In this document: positions 1-7,542 of the stretch, piece after piece
Numbering within the stretch: position 1 is the first letter of the stretch
Layout: each line of letters starts with the position of its first letter
Source of the DNA: an uncultured Hyphomicrobiales bacterium
GTDB lineage: Bacteria; Pseudomonadota; Alphaproteobacteria; Rhizobiales; Beijerinckiaceae
Reading direction: 5' to 3'
NCBI GenBank assembly: GCA_903918155.1
Contig: CAIXDD010000237.1
Span: 1-21,933 of the forward strand
Length of the DNA: 21,933 nucleotides
Translations under genes and position numbers: made by a program
Notes under the pieces: model-generated
Seen by the model: the letters and a program-made list of their open reading frames with translations, nothing else
Told to the model about the DNA's origin: nothing
Database searches by the model: none

Positions 1-1304
1 GCCGCGCAAAGCGCGATGAAGGCGTCGCCGCGTTCTTCGAAATCGCGGAAATGGCCGAAGCTCGGCGCCGCCGGCGACAAGAGGAACAGCGCGTCCGACG
101 GCGCCTGCGCGCGCGCCCGCTCCACGCCTTGCGCGAGGGATGCGGCCTCGATCACGGGAAACGGCCAGTCGCGCCCCGCCATCTCCTGCGCGATGCGCCG
201 GCCCGTGTCCGGCAGCAGAACGAGGAGCGCCGGCGGATGCGCGGCGAGGAAGGCGAGCAGCTCGGCGTGGTCCTGTCCGCGGTCGGCGCCGCCGAGAAAA
301 AGCGCGATCTTCGCATCCGCGTAAGCGCGCAGCGCCACCAGCGTCGCCTCCGGCACGGTGGAGATGGAATCGTTCACGCAGGCGCGCCCGTCGGAGCCGC
401 GGAATTCCTCCTGCCGGTGGCGCAATTGCGCGAAGCCCGCAAGATCGACGCGCGCCCGCACGCCCGCTGCGCCGATCGCATCGAGCAAGGCGCATACGCC
501 TGCGAGATTTTCGAGATTATGCGCGCCGCGCAGGGGAAAGTTCGAGGCGTCGATCTCCTGCGCGCCGTAAAACAGGCGTCCCTCGCGCGCGTGAAAGCCG
601 TCGGGCGCGCCATACCAGATCGTATGGGGGCGCCCGTTCATCGCGGCGGCGAGCTTTTCGCTGTTGGCGTTGAGCACGGCCAGCGTGCGCGGATCGTCCA
701 GCAGGCGCAGCTTGTCGCGGTGATAGTGCGCGACGGAGCCATGCCAGGGCGTGTGGTCGACATAGAGATTGGTCACCAGCGCCACATCGGGCGCGGCGTC
801 GAGATCGGCGATCTGGTAGGAGGACAATTCGAGGATCGTATGGTCGCGCCCCGGCGCCTGGCCAAGCGCGGGCACGCCGACATTGCCGATGAGCGCCACG
901 TCGCGGCCGGCGGCGCGCAGAAGATGGTGGATGAGCCGCACGCAGGTGCTCTTGCCCTTGGTGCCGGTGACGGCGATCGTATGGGCGCCGGGATTTTCCG
1001 CAAACCACAGATTCACGCCCGAGGTGAAGCGCACGCCCGCCGCCTTGGCCTGCGCGATCTCGGGGCGATACAGGCTGACGCCGGGGCTCTTCACCACCCA
1101 ATCGAAATCGCCGCGCGCCAGAGCCTGCGCGGCGGCGGCGCCGATGAGCGCAGCCGCGTCCGCGGGCGTCTCCTCGAGCGGGGAATCGTTGAGGATCGTG
1201 ACGGGCAGATGGGGATGGCGCGCGGCGAGCCAGTCGCGCGCGGCGCGCCCTTCGCGGCCATATCCCCAGATCGCGACGCGCCGCGCGCCTTCCAAGATAG
1301 TCAT
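1..1304 (-). CDS. murD2: UDP-N-acetylmuramoyl-L-alanine--L-glutamate ligase (MurD2-type Mur ligase), 3' end cut by window
   Basis: This is a Mur ligase that ATP-dependently joins glutamate to UDP-MurNAc-L-Ala in the cytoplasm. I translated the frame by hand: it starts MTILEGARRVAIWGYGREGR, has the ATP-binding P-loop GTKGKST at residues 114-120, and near the window edge has the C-terminal domain motif SPAAPSFGHFRDFEERG. About 434 codons are present, close to the whole of a MurD-type enzyme. It directly follows the MurL gene, and in Xanthomonas MurD2 works with MurL, adding L-Glu rather than D-Glu. The L-Glu specificity here is inferred from that neighbour. The ATG at 1304 overlaps a TGA in another frame (ATGA), the usual sign of translational coupling. 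An ATG at 1319 in the same frame is an alternative start. Neither has a strong ribosome binding site. Confidence 0.87.
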   Translation of the reverse strand, partial: MTILEGARRVAIWGYGREGRAARDWLAARHPHLPVTILNDSPLEETPADAAALIGAAAAQALARGDFDWVVKSPGVSLYRPEIAQAKAAGVRFTSGVNLWFAENPGAHTIAVTGTKGKSTCVRLIHHLLRAAGRDVALIGNVGVPALGQAPGRDHTILELSSYQIADLDAAPDVALVTNLYVDHTPWHGSVAHYHRDKLRLLDDPRTLAVLNANSEKLAAAMNGRPHTIWYGAPDGFHAREGRLFYGAQEIDASNFPLRGAHNLENLAGVCALLDAIGAAGVRARVDLAGFAQLRHRQEEFRGSDGRACVNDSISTVPEATLVALRAYADAKIALFLGGADRGQDHAELLAFLAAHPPALLVLLPDTGRRIAQEMAGRDWPFPVIEAASLAQGVERARAQAPSDALFLLSPAAPSFGHFRDFEERGDAFIALCA

Positions 1305-2637
1305 GCAGCATTTTCTCATAGCGCGGCGGCAGGCGATGGTCGGGCGAGGGCGTCATCAGCGCGCGCCACACGCTTGCGGGATCGGGCATCAGCGCCCGGA
1401 CGCGAGGATTGAGCGCGCGCACGACCGCCGCGTCGGCCCATGCGGGATCTTCGGCGAGCAAGGCGAGCGCGGCGCCGCTTTCAGCGAGTTCGCCCACGCA
1501 TTCCCACGGCTTGTGGCCCGACAGGCCCATCAATTCCTCATAGCCCGACAGCTGGCTTTCATCCTCCAGCATGTTCTTGCCGAATGCGGCCTCGATGCGC
1601 GCCCGCCCCATGGGCTTGGCCAGCATGAGGAAGGAGAAGCGGCATTTCGGGCAATCGCCGCACCAGCGCGCGGGCGGGCTTGCGGGATTGAGCTGGAAGG
1701 CGCGGTTGCAGCTCGTGAAGGCGGAATCATACAGGGTGCGGAGCGCCATCAATGTCGCGATATGGGCTTCCGAGAGCGGGCGCAGCAGCGAGAAATAGGC
1801 GATATGGGCATGCACGCGCGCGGCGATGGCCTGGGCGATGTCGCGCTCGGCCGCGGTGGTCTTGGAATATTGGTGGTTCACCTCGCGCCCGTGGGCGACG
1901 AGATTCCCCTGATCGGCGGAGCGTTCGTTCGACAGGACGATGGCGTCGAATCCTTCCACGAAGGCGGCCGCGAGCGCGATGAAGGACACGATGGCGGTGA
2001 TGGGCACATGGCCGTTGAGCGCGCCTTGCGCATTGAGCGCGAAGAGCAGCGGATCAAGGCGCCGCTCCACTTTCGCGAAGGGCAGGCCGCTCGCCTGCGC
2101 ACATGCGAGAATGGGCTGTTTGGGATTGACCGCGAACAGAACCATCGGCTCGCCGCTTTGGCGCAGCGCCTCGACGCTGACGAGCGAATCCTTGCCGCCG
2201 CCGATGAGCACGGCGCTGCGGCGGACAAGCGGCGCGCGCGAGGGCTGCGGCGGCGCATGCTCGGGCGCGGCGTGCGCCCCCATGAAATCGATGCGGGAGG
2301 CGACGTCCACGCCGTTGCGCACGCCGAATTCGCCCAGCCCGTTCACATAGAGCCGCTGCAGAAAGCCGCGCGTCGCCGCGTCGGGCGCCGCGCTCTCCAT
2401 GCGCAGGCGCGCGGGCAGCGACGTCTTGTAATAGCTCACGCCGGCGGCCAGATGGAGCAGCTCCAGCGCCGCCTCGAAGGGCGCGCGCAGCGGCGCGCCG
2501 GGCGCCGGCAGCGGCTTGTGGAAGATGATGCGCTCGGTGAAGGCGTGCGGGCCCAGTCGATAGCCCAGCCGCGCCTCGCGCGCGGCTTCGTCGATCTCGA
2601 CGCCGGTGAAAGTGAACGTGTCCGCCTGGTCGGTCAT
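1301..2637 (-). CDS. murL: UDP-N-acetyl-alpha-D-muramoyl-L-alanyl-L-glutamate epimerase MurL; frame lacks its stop codon
   Basis: MurL converts the terminal L-Glu of UDP-MurNAc-L-Ala-L-Glu to D-Glu using ATP, so the cell can build peptidoglycan without glutamate racemase. The protein starts MTDQADTFTF and has the PP-loop nucleotide motif GGGKDS at residues 146-151, SNERSAD at 236-242 and the cysteine motif WCGDCPKC at 325-332. About 445 residues are recognisable, a normal length for the family, ending near RLPPRYEKMLHDYL. AAGGG lies about 6 nt before the ATG. The frame then has no stop until 517, about 790 bp inside murD2, where it reads only arginine-rich shadow sequence. The end given here is the ATGA overlap. 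One extra A in the AAAA run at 1311-1314 (minus strand) would put murL into the frame that stops exactly there. See the findings for the frameshift question. Confidence 0.85.
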
Positions 2638-2803
2638 TGCGCGCCCTTGTCGCTCTGGGGTGGCCCGGTTCGCGCGCCCCGTCAAGAGCGCCGGGGGCGT
2701 TCGTCCCGCTCCTGACGCGCGGCCGGCGCGCTGGCTGCGCAAGAGGCAGCGCGCCGCCCCTTTGGGCTTCGCAGGCGGGAACGGGGCCTTTAGTCTGCCG
2801 CCT

Positions 2804-3283
2804 ATGACTTCCTTTAAGAAATATCTCCCCATTCTCGGGCCGGCCCTTGGCGGCGGCCTTGGCGTCGCCGGCATGGTCGCAGCGGCGGACGCAACGGATT
2901 TACCCCTGGCGCTCGCCCCTTTCACCACCTCCATCGTGCTGGTGATGGCCGCCCCTGACTCGCCCTTCGCGCGTGCGCGCAACGTCATCGGCGGCCATGT
3001 CGTCAGCGCGCTGGCGGGCCTGTTCGTGCTGCTCGCCTTTGGGGAGTCGCCCTGGCTTGCGGCGCTCGCGGTCGGTCTCGCCATCGCGGCGATGCAGCTT
3101 AGCGACACGATGCATCCGCCGGCGGGCATCAACGCGCTTTTGATGGTGACGGCCCATCCCTCATGGACCTTCGTGCTGATGCCGGTGGCGAGCGGGGCGG
3201 CGCTTCTGGTGGTCTTCTCGCTCGTCTGGCGGCGCGCGCTTGCGGAAATCTCCGCGCGTTCGGACGAAAGGCGCCAGCTTTAG
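2804..3283 (+). CDS. HPP family integral membrane protein
   Basis: A 159-residue inner-membrane protein with about four hydrophobic segments. It carries the family hallmarks: PFTTSIVLVMAAPDSPFARA at 39-58, RNVIGGH at 59-65 and the His-Pro-Pro triplet at 104-106 in the context DTMHPPAGINALL. HPP proteins occur in bacteria and in plant chloroplasts, where members have been linked to nitrite transport. The substrate here is unknown. It is divergent from murL (166 bp apart) and convergent with the DUF3429 gene (37 bp apart), so it is probably monocistronic. The start was chosen at the first Met of the conserved domain. No convincing Shine-Dalgarno sequence precedes it, and the frame is open further upstream without homology. 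The family call is firm, the role is not. Confidence 0.87.
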   Translation: MTSFKKYLPILGPALGGGLGVAGMVAAADATDLPLALAPFTTSIVLVMAAPDSPFARARNVIGGHVVSALAGLFVLLAFGESPWLAALAVGLAIAAMQLSDTMHPPAGINALLMVTAHPSWTFVLMPVASGAALLVVFSLVWRRALAEISARSDERRQL

Positions 3284-3320
3284 CTAGGCTGCGAAATCTG
3301 CGTGAAACGCCCTGTCTTCG

Positions 3321-3770
3321 TCATGGACTGAGCGCGCCCGCCCCCAGCGCGGCGAATGCGCAGGCGGTGAGCCCGAAGCGCAGCGCCTTGTACCAGCGCG
3401 GAAACAGGCCCGCCTCGATGTGGCGCAGGTCCCAGACGAGCGCGAAGAGGAAGCCGCCCGCCAGCAGCGGAAGCCCATAGGCCGGCGGCGCCAGCGCGCC
3501 CGCAAAGCCGATGAGCGAGGCCGCGATGGCCACCAGCAGGTCGCGCGGACTCAGGCCGAGCGCGCCCTGGGCGCAGAGCGCCGCCCCCCAGGTCGTCCCG
3601 CCGAGAAAGGACAGGATGACGCCCCCATAGACGGCGAGCGCCTGCAAGGCCCAGCCGCGCGACACCAAACCGGTGTCGATGATCGCGGCGCAGGCCAAAG
3701 CCGCGAAGGGCGCGACGCCCAGCCAGCCCAAGGACAAGGCGAAGCGGCGCACGAGAGCGGTCTGCAACAT
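3321..3770 (-). CDS. DUF3429 family membrane protein
   Basis: A 149-residue protein with about five hydrophobic segments and the signature YGGVILSFLGGTTWG at 48-62, followed by LVWDLRHIE near 111-119. This is the pattern of the DUF3429 (TMEM69-like) family of small inner-membrane proteins of unknown function. The frame is open to an upstream ATG at 3869. The start at 3770 is preferred because GAAGGAG precedes it with about 8 nt spacing and the membrane domain begins right after. It is convergent with the HPP gene and divergent from the AhpD-like gene. The 170-bp divergent gap holds an 11-bp direct repeat, GCGCAAGGGGC, at 3831-3841 and 3850-3860, of no known role. Confidence 0.83.
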   Translation of the reverse strand: MLQTALVRRFALSLGWLGVAPFAALACAAIIDTGLVSRGWALQALAVYGGVILSFLGGTTWGAALCAQGALGLSPRDLLVAIAASLIGFAGALAPPAYGLPLLAGGFLFALVWDLRHIEAGLFPRWYKALRFGLTACAFAALGAGALSP

Positions 3771-3940
3771 TCGCGCGGTCTCCTTCAGGCGCTGCACGGG
3801 TTCGCTTACGCGCGAAATCGGCGTTTGGATGCGCAAGGGGCGTCTCCACGCGCAAGGGGCTTTATGCAAGCCTCGCGCGCTTTCGCGCGGGCGCCGTTCC
3901 CGCTAGACTCGCCCTGTCATAAAAACGAGGGGAGGGCGCG

Positions 3941-4465
3941 TTGCCTTTTTTCAAATCCCTGCCGGCGGAGGCGGGAATCGGCGAGCTGTGGTCGCTCAAT
4001 CCGGGCCTGCGCAAGCCGATGAACGATCTGGGCCGCGCGATCATGCGCGACGACTCGCCCTTGTCGCCCGCGCTACGCGAGGCGATCGCCGCTTTCGTCT
4101 CCGCGATCAACCGCTGCGATTATTGCTTCAAGGGGCATATCGAAGTCGCAGCGGCGCTGGGCGCGGATCGCGCGGCGATCATCGCGGCGGCGCAGGACGT
4201 CGAAACCTCGCCCTTGCCCGACAAATACAAGCCGCTGTTCGCCTATCTGCGCAAGCTCACGCTGGCGCCTGCGGGAATGACGCAGGCCGACGCCGATGCG
4301 GTCTTCGCCGCCGGCTGGACGGAGCGCGCCCTGCATGATGCGATTCTCGTGTGCTGCCGCTTTAATTTCATGAATCGTCTCAGCCTTGGCCACGGGCTGG
4401 ACCCGGACGGCGTGGCGCCGGAGACGCGCGCAAAGAACATGTCCTACGCAAAGCCAGCGCCCTGA
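3941..4465 (+). CDS. Carboxymuconolactone decarboxylase / AhpD-like (peroxidase-related) protein
   Basis: A 174-residue all-helical protein of the CMD/AhpD superfamily. The redox motif CDYCFKGH lies at 59-66: Cys59 and Cys62 form the CxxC and His66 completes the usual CxxCxxxH pattern, with Glu48 upstream in the place of the proton-relay acid. Such proteins act as alkylhydroperoxidase-type thiol reductants in the cytoplasm. Members that have kept the two cysteines are more likely redox proteins than true carboxymuconolactone decarboxylases. It starts at TTG (3941) behind a strong GAGGGGAGG site about 6-8 nt upstream. No in-frame ATG lies nearby before the conserved part. The next gene, an alpha/beta hydrolase, is 128 bp away on the same strand and may be independent. 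The partner reductase is not in the window. Confidence 0.85.
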   Translation: MPFFKSLPAEAGIGELWSLNPGLRKPMNDLGRAIMRDDSPLSPALREAIAAFVSAINRCDYCFKGHIEVAAALGADRAAIIAAAQDVETSPLPDKYKPLFAYLRKLTLAPAGMTQADADAVFAAGWTERALHDAILVCCRFNFMNRLSLGHGLDPDGVAPETRAKNMSYAKPAP

Positions 4466-4593
4466 CGAGCCGTCGCGGATGACTTGACGACTATTGACGG
4501 ACGCGCCTTGCCGGGCGCGGACGAGGCGGCTAGCGTGGCGCGCGCGATAAAAGCGCGATCCAACGCGCAAACGACAAACGAAACGCGCAACGA

Positions 4594-5484
4594 ATGGGAA
4601 TGGAGCGCATGGAACAGCAAGTCGTCATTGAATCCGAAGGGCTGAAGCTTTCGGGCGTCGTGTGCCTGCCCGACGGGGTGAAGCCCGGCGAAAAGCTGCC
4701 GGCGTTCCTCGTGCTGCATGGGTTCGGCAGCAACAAGAATGCGGGCAATGTGAAAATCCCCTGCAAGATGCTCAATGACTGGGGCTATGCGGCGCTGCGT
4801 TTCGACATGCGCTCCTGCGGCGACAGCGAGGGCGAATTCGGCCATATCACCTGCATGGATCAGGTGGCGGATACGCGCAGCGCCGTCACCTTTCTGCAGG
4901 GACATCCCAATGTCGATCCCGCGCGCATCGGCCTGCTGGGCTCCAGCTTCGGCGCCGCCGTGGCGCTGTACGCGGGCTCAGTGGATGAGCGCGTGGGCTG
5001 CATCATTTCCTCCGGCGGCTGGGGCGACGGCGAGCGGAAATTCCGCGGCCAGCATCCGACTCCGCAGGCTTGGGCCAAATTCACCGCGATGCTGGCGGAG
5101 GGCGCGCGCTACAAGGCGCAGCACGGCAAGCCCATGCCGGTGAATCGCTACGACATCGTGCCGATCCCCGAGCATATGCGCCATCATGTGCTGGAGAAGT
5201 CGGTGCTGGAATTCACCTCCGACACCGCGCAGAGCATGTTCGACTTCAAGCCCGAGGCGGTGATCCACCAATTCGCGCCGCGTCCGCTGCTGCTGTTGCA
5301 CAGTTCGGTCGATTCCGTGACGCCGACCGAACAATCGCTGGGCGTGTTCGCCCATGCGGGCAAGCCGAAGGATCTGCACCTCTTCAACGAGACGGATCAT
5401 TTCATGTTCGCCGAATCCATGCCGCGCGTGCGCACGGTCGTGAAGGATTGGCTTGAGATCTATTTCCCCGCCAAGGCGGCGTGA
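4594..5484 (+). CDS. Alpha/beta hydrolase (dienelactone-hydrolase / prolyl-oligopeptidase-like fold)
   Basis: A 296-residue cytosolic hydrolase. The oxyanion-hole region HGFGSNK is at 42-48. The nucleophile elbow GSSFG is at 116-120 with catalytic Ser118. The acid is probably Asp240 in HSSVDSVTP, and His269 in NETDHFMF completes the triad. RFDMRSCGDSEG at 69-80 is typical of the family of serine hydrolases that act on esters, acyl groups or lactones. The substrate cannot be told. There are in-frame ATGs at 4594, 4600 and 4609. The first is used here, but GGAG sits just before the third, so the exact start is open. It has no signal peptide. It ends 50 bp from a convergent gene, with a hairpin between them. 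Confidence 0.85.
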   Translation: MGMERMEQQVVIESEGLKLSGVVCLPDGVKPGEKLPAFLVLHGFGSNKNAGNVKIPCKMLNDWGYAALRFDMRSCGDSEGEFGHITCMDQVADTRSAVTFLQGHPNVDPARIGLLGSSFGAAVALYAGSVDERVGCIISSGGWGDGERKFRGQHPTPQAWAKFTAMLAEGARYKAQHGKPMPVNRYDIVPIPEHMRHHVLEKSVLEFTSDTAQSMFDFKPEAVIHQFAPRPLLLLHSSVDSVTPTEQSLGVFAHAGKPKDLHLFNETDHFMFAESMPRVRTVVKDWLEIYFPAKAA

Positions 5485-5502
5485 CCGGCGTTTGAACTGC
5501 GG

Positions 5503-5523
5503 GCGAGGGCCTTGCGCCCTCGC
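5503..5523. terminator. GC-rich hairpin between convergent genes, possible bidirectional terminator
   Basis: GCGAGGGC and GCCCTCGC form a perfect 8-bp stem with the loop CTTGC, placed 18 bp after the hydrolase stop and 11 bp after the stop of the convergent membrane protein gene. There is no T-tract on either side, so termination is inferred from position and stem strength only. Confidence 0.35.
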
Positions 5524-5534
5524 TCGCCCGCGCG

Positions 5535-5846
5535 TCAGCCGCGTAAGGCGCGGCGCAGGCGCACCGCCACATAGGAGACGGCGAACAAGGCCGCGGCGAC
5601 GGGCAAGGCGATCAGCAGCGCGCTGGCGAACATCAGCAAGAGCAGAAGCAGCAGAGCAAGGCCCGCCAAGGCCCAGACGAACAGGCGCCAGCCGCTTGCC
5701 TGCCGGATTTCGATGCGCCGAAAACCCGCCGCCTCGAAACGCGCGCGCGTCCAGTCCTCGTCGCGCGGATCGGCCGCGCCGGGCGGCAGGATCTCGGGCT
5801 CGCTGCGCGGCGCCTCAGCCTGCTGTTTCTGAATCTCGTTCGCCAT
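5535..5846 (-). CDS. Small membrane protein of unknown function (103 aa)
   Basis: I do not recognise the family. The N-terminal 50 residues are polar and rich in Glu, Pro and Arg. The rest is a long hydrophobic stretch (about residues 53-95) that probably forms two membrane helices separated by a short turn, followed by a basic tail, RLRRALRG. The start at 5846 (MANEIQKQQ) is supported by AGAAGGA about 8 nt upstream. The frame is open to 6095, but the extra residues look like shadow sequence. The polar N-terminus and basic C-terminus suggest both ends face the cytoplasm. It is convergent with the hydrolase and divergent from the DUF465 gene, so it is probably transcribed alone. Confidence 0.6.
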   Translation of the reverse strand: MANEIQKQQAEAPRSEPEILPPGAADPRDEDWTRARFEAAGFRRIEIRQASGWRLFVWALAGLALLLLLLLMFASALLIALPVAAALFAVSYVAVRLRRALRG

Positions 5847-6063
5847 AGGCCCGTCCTTCTGCGCCTTCGCGTCGCGCGCTCCCGCCGCGCCGCGCTCAAG
5901 CCGCTGCGGCGCCGCGCAGGGATATTCACGCACCATAGGCCCGAAAGCGGGCGCGATAAAGAAGCCTTCGCGCATCAGGCGCGGGGGGCTTCGTCGCATG
6001 GCGCTGGAACGCATTGATCGGCGATGCGTCGCGCGTCCCGAAAAACATCTCCGCGCAGCTGCG

Positions 6064-6087
6064 GATGGATCCATCGTAGAACTACGA
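6064..6087. repeat. Two overlapping palindromes, operator-like
   Basis: GATGGATCCATC (6064-6075) is a perfect 12-bp palindrome. It overlaps by two bases a second one, TCGTAG-AA-CTACGA (6074-6087), with a perfect 6-bp stem. They lie 50-73 bp upstream of the -35 element of the DUF465 promoter, where an activator or repressor could bind. No regulator is identified. Confidence 0.4.
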
Positions 6088-6136
6088 CGGCGCATGCGAA
6101 TAACGCGCGTTTTCTTGCAAGGTCGCGCGCCGGCGC

Positions 6137-6164
6137 TTGACAGGCTTTGCGCAACGCATAGATT
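6137..6164 (+). promoter_or_regulatory. Sigma70-type promoter for the DUF465 gene
   Basis: The -35 element is a consensus TTGACA at 6137-6142. After a 16-bp spacer comes TAGATT at 6159-6164 as -10 (4 of 6 matches). The predicted transcript starts near 6171 and runs to the terminator at 6516-6542, giving an RNA of about 370 nt with a long 5' leader. Confidence 0.5.
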
Positions 6165-6275
6165 TTTCGAGCGGGCCGGGCCCCTCTGTTGAAGGTCGAA
6201 CCTTCATCATGTCGGACCGCATCGGGTCATCTCGATGCAGGGTCTTTCTTCACCGCCTGCCTCGCGCGATCCGAT

Positions 6276-6299
6276 CGATGTCTCATTACGATGTCTCAT
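6276..6299. repeat. 11-bp direct repeat in the DUF465 leader
   Basis: CGATGTCTCAT occurs at 6276-6286 and again at 6289-6299 (period 13), ending about 6 nt before the GGAGAG ribosome binding site. It could be a protein or sRNA binding site, or chance. Confidence 0.4.
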
Positions 6300-6314
6300 C
6301 GATGGAGAGTGGCC

Positions 6315-6488
6315 ATGAACGCTTATATTTACCGCCTCAGCGTGGTGCATCGCAGGCTTGACGAAGAGATCCGGCGCGAGGCGCGCGCGCGGTTTCCCGA
6401 CGCGATCAAGCTTCTGCGGCTGAAGAAACTGCGGCTGGCGGTGAAGGACCGTCTGACGCGACGCTTTCAGGACGCCGTGCCTGCCTGA
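6315..6488 (+). CDS. DUF465 (YdcH-like) small protein
   Basis: A 57-residue protein with the DUF465 pattern: HRRLDEEIRREARARFPD at 12-29, then LLRLKKLRLAVKDRL, predicted to form a helical hairpin or coiled coil. Family members are small, highly charged cytoplasmic proteins, common and often multi-copy in alphaproteobacteria, with no settled function. GGAGAG lies about 5 nt before the ATG. The gene has its own promoter at 6137-6164 and an intrinsic terminator at 6516-6542, so it forms a compact single-gene unit. Confidence 0.88.
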   Translation: MNAYIYRLSVVHRRLDEEIRREARARFPDAIKLLRLKKLRLAVKDRLTRRFQDAVPA

Positions 6489-6515
6489 GCGGGTTTTGCG
6501 GCGGGGCGCGCGTGC

Positions 6516-6542
6516 GGCGGCGGATCTCTCCGCCGCCTTTTT
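6516..6542 (+). terminator. Rho-independent terminator of the DUF465 gene
   Basis: GGCGGCGGA and TCCGCCGCC form a perfect 9-bp stem with a TCTC loop, followed directly by TTTTT. It lies 28 nt after the stop codon. There is no T-tract on the other strand, so it serves the plus strand only. Confidence 0.88.
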
Positions 6543-6551
6543 CATGCGCTC

Positions 6552-7526
6552 TCACGTGTCGAGCGTTGATTCCGCGAAGAGGCGTTCGGGCGCATAGCGT
6601 TCGCCGATCAGGCCTTGGTCGTGCGAATATTGAATGAAGCGCTCCAGATTGGCGCGGTTCTTCTGAAAGCCGTTGATCCACGGATCGCCGAAGGTGCGCA
6701 GGCTTTCTTCATAGAGATGGCGAATGGCGGGCAGGCGCGACCAATTCGGATCGGCGTAATAATCGTCGCTGATGTGATGGGCCTGGGCGAACATGTCGAT
6801 GAGCGCGCGCGCAAGGTCCGGACGCTCGCGCGCAAGCTGCGAATCCATCGCCAGGACATGCATGATCGGCCAATAGCCGACCGACGCGAAATAGCGGCGC
6901 TCTTCGGCCTGCGTGTCGCGAAACAGGCGCCGCGTCTTCACGCGTCCCTTCATCACCGAATGCGGCGGATGGGGCATGAAAATGGCGTCGATCTCGCCCG
7001 CCTCGAGCAGGAGGCCGAGATCGGCGTCTTTCGCCGCCTGCTCGATGATCGTTCCCGGCTTCGGCTCGAAACGCACTTTCTCCGGCTTGGTGAGCAGCCA
7101 GCGGATGTCCTCCCACGCCACGCCATATTCGAATTTGAGGTCGCCCTTGGCCAGAAGCGACAAGGTGGTCTGGAAGGAGGAGAGGCCGACCTTGCGGCCC
7201 TTCAGGTCCGCGGGCGTCTCGATGTCGCTGTCGGCGCGCACGAACATGCAGCTCGCCGAGAAAAGGCGGCGCGGAAACACCGGCACGCCCACCAGAGGCG
7301 CGCCGCGCTCCACCGCCATCAGGAAGGTCGACATGGAGAATTCCGCCACGTCATAGGCGCGGTCATGGATCATGCGCCCATGACGATCCGTGCCGTCGCG
7401 CAGATGATCGGACTGGCCGACCTGCAAGGCGCGATAGGCGAGTCCGGGCGGCGCTTTCACCGTGCCGTCGAAGAAGGGAAAATGCCGATCGTAGCGATCG
7501 AGCGCGATGGTGATCTCCCGCGTCAT
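6552..7526 (-). CDS. 4,5-dihydroxyphthalate decarboxylase-like / NMT1-type substrate-binding-fold protein
   Basis: A 324-residue protein starting MTREITIALDRYDRHFPFFDG, the opening typical of proteins annotated as 4,5-dihydroxyphthalate decarboxylase (Pht5-like). These share the periplasmic-binding-protein type II fold. Further hallmarks are AEFSMSTFLMAV at about 61-72, DLKGRKVGLSSFQ at about 107-119 and YWPIMHVLAMDS at about 218-229. There is no signal peptide, so it acts in the cytoplasm as an enzyme rather than as a transporter subunit. Whether it decarboxylates a dihydroxyphthalate or another carboxylated ring compound is not known. It begins 16 bp after the OCD-family gene: its AGGAGA site sits in that gap, next to the OCD stop codon, so the two form one operon. 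Confidence 0.75.
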   Translation of the reverse strand: MTREITIALDRYDRHFPFFDGTVKAPPGLAYRALQVGQSDHLRDGTDRHGRMIHDRAYDVAEFSMSTFLMAVERGAPLVGVPVFPRRLFSASCMFVRADSDIETPADLKGRKVGLSSFQTTLSLLAKGDLKFEYGVAWEDIRWLLTKPEKVRFEPKPGTIIEQAAKDADLGLLLEAGEIDAIFMPHPPHSVMKGRVKTRRLFRDTQAEERRYFASVGYWPIMHVLAMDSQLARERPDLARALIDMFAQAHHISDDYYADPNWSRLPAIRHLYEESLRTFGDPWINGFQKNRANLERFIQYSHDQGLIGERYAPERLFAESTLDT

Positions 7527-7542
7527 GCGCGCGCTCTCCTGT

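Larger units (their letters stand above)
5847..6314. other. Gene-free divergent region between the 103-aa membrane gene and the DUF465 gene
   Basis: These 468 bp contain no credible gene. They hold two adjoining palindromes (6064-6087), a sigma70-like promoter pointing right (6137-6164), and an 11-bp direct repeat just ahead of the DUF465 ribosome binding site. The leader from the promoter to the start codon would be about 145 nt, long for such a small gene. Confidence 0.5.

Noticed and set aside
51..2715. Long open frames on the plus strand across the murD2-murL region (453 and 610 codons)
   Set aside because: They are antisense shadows of GC-rich genes. Their translations are rich in Arg, Ala and His without family motifs, while the minus strand reads clear Mur enzymes.
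3876..3895. CGCGCG/CGCGCG hairpin-like sequence between the DUF3429 and AhpD-like genes
   Set aside because: CG alternation is common in this genome. There is no T-tract, and the position is upstream of both genes, so a terminator is not expected.
4480..4525. Two TTGACG-like -35 hexamers before the alpha/beta hydrolase
   Set aside because: No acceptable -10 element lies 15-19 bp downstream of either one.
5847..6095. N-terminal extension of the 103-aa membrane protein, with candidate start MREGFFIAP
   Set aside because: The extension has no ribosome binding site as good as AGAAGGA before 5846 and reads like non-coding sequence.
6552..7526. Reading the decarboxylase-like gene as an ABC transporter binding protein
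   Set aside because: There is no signal peptide and no permease or ATPase gene nearby, and the motifs fit the cytoplasmic Pht5-like group better.
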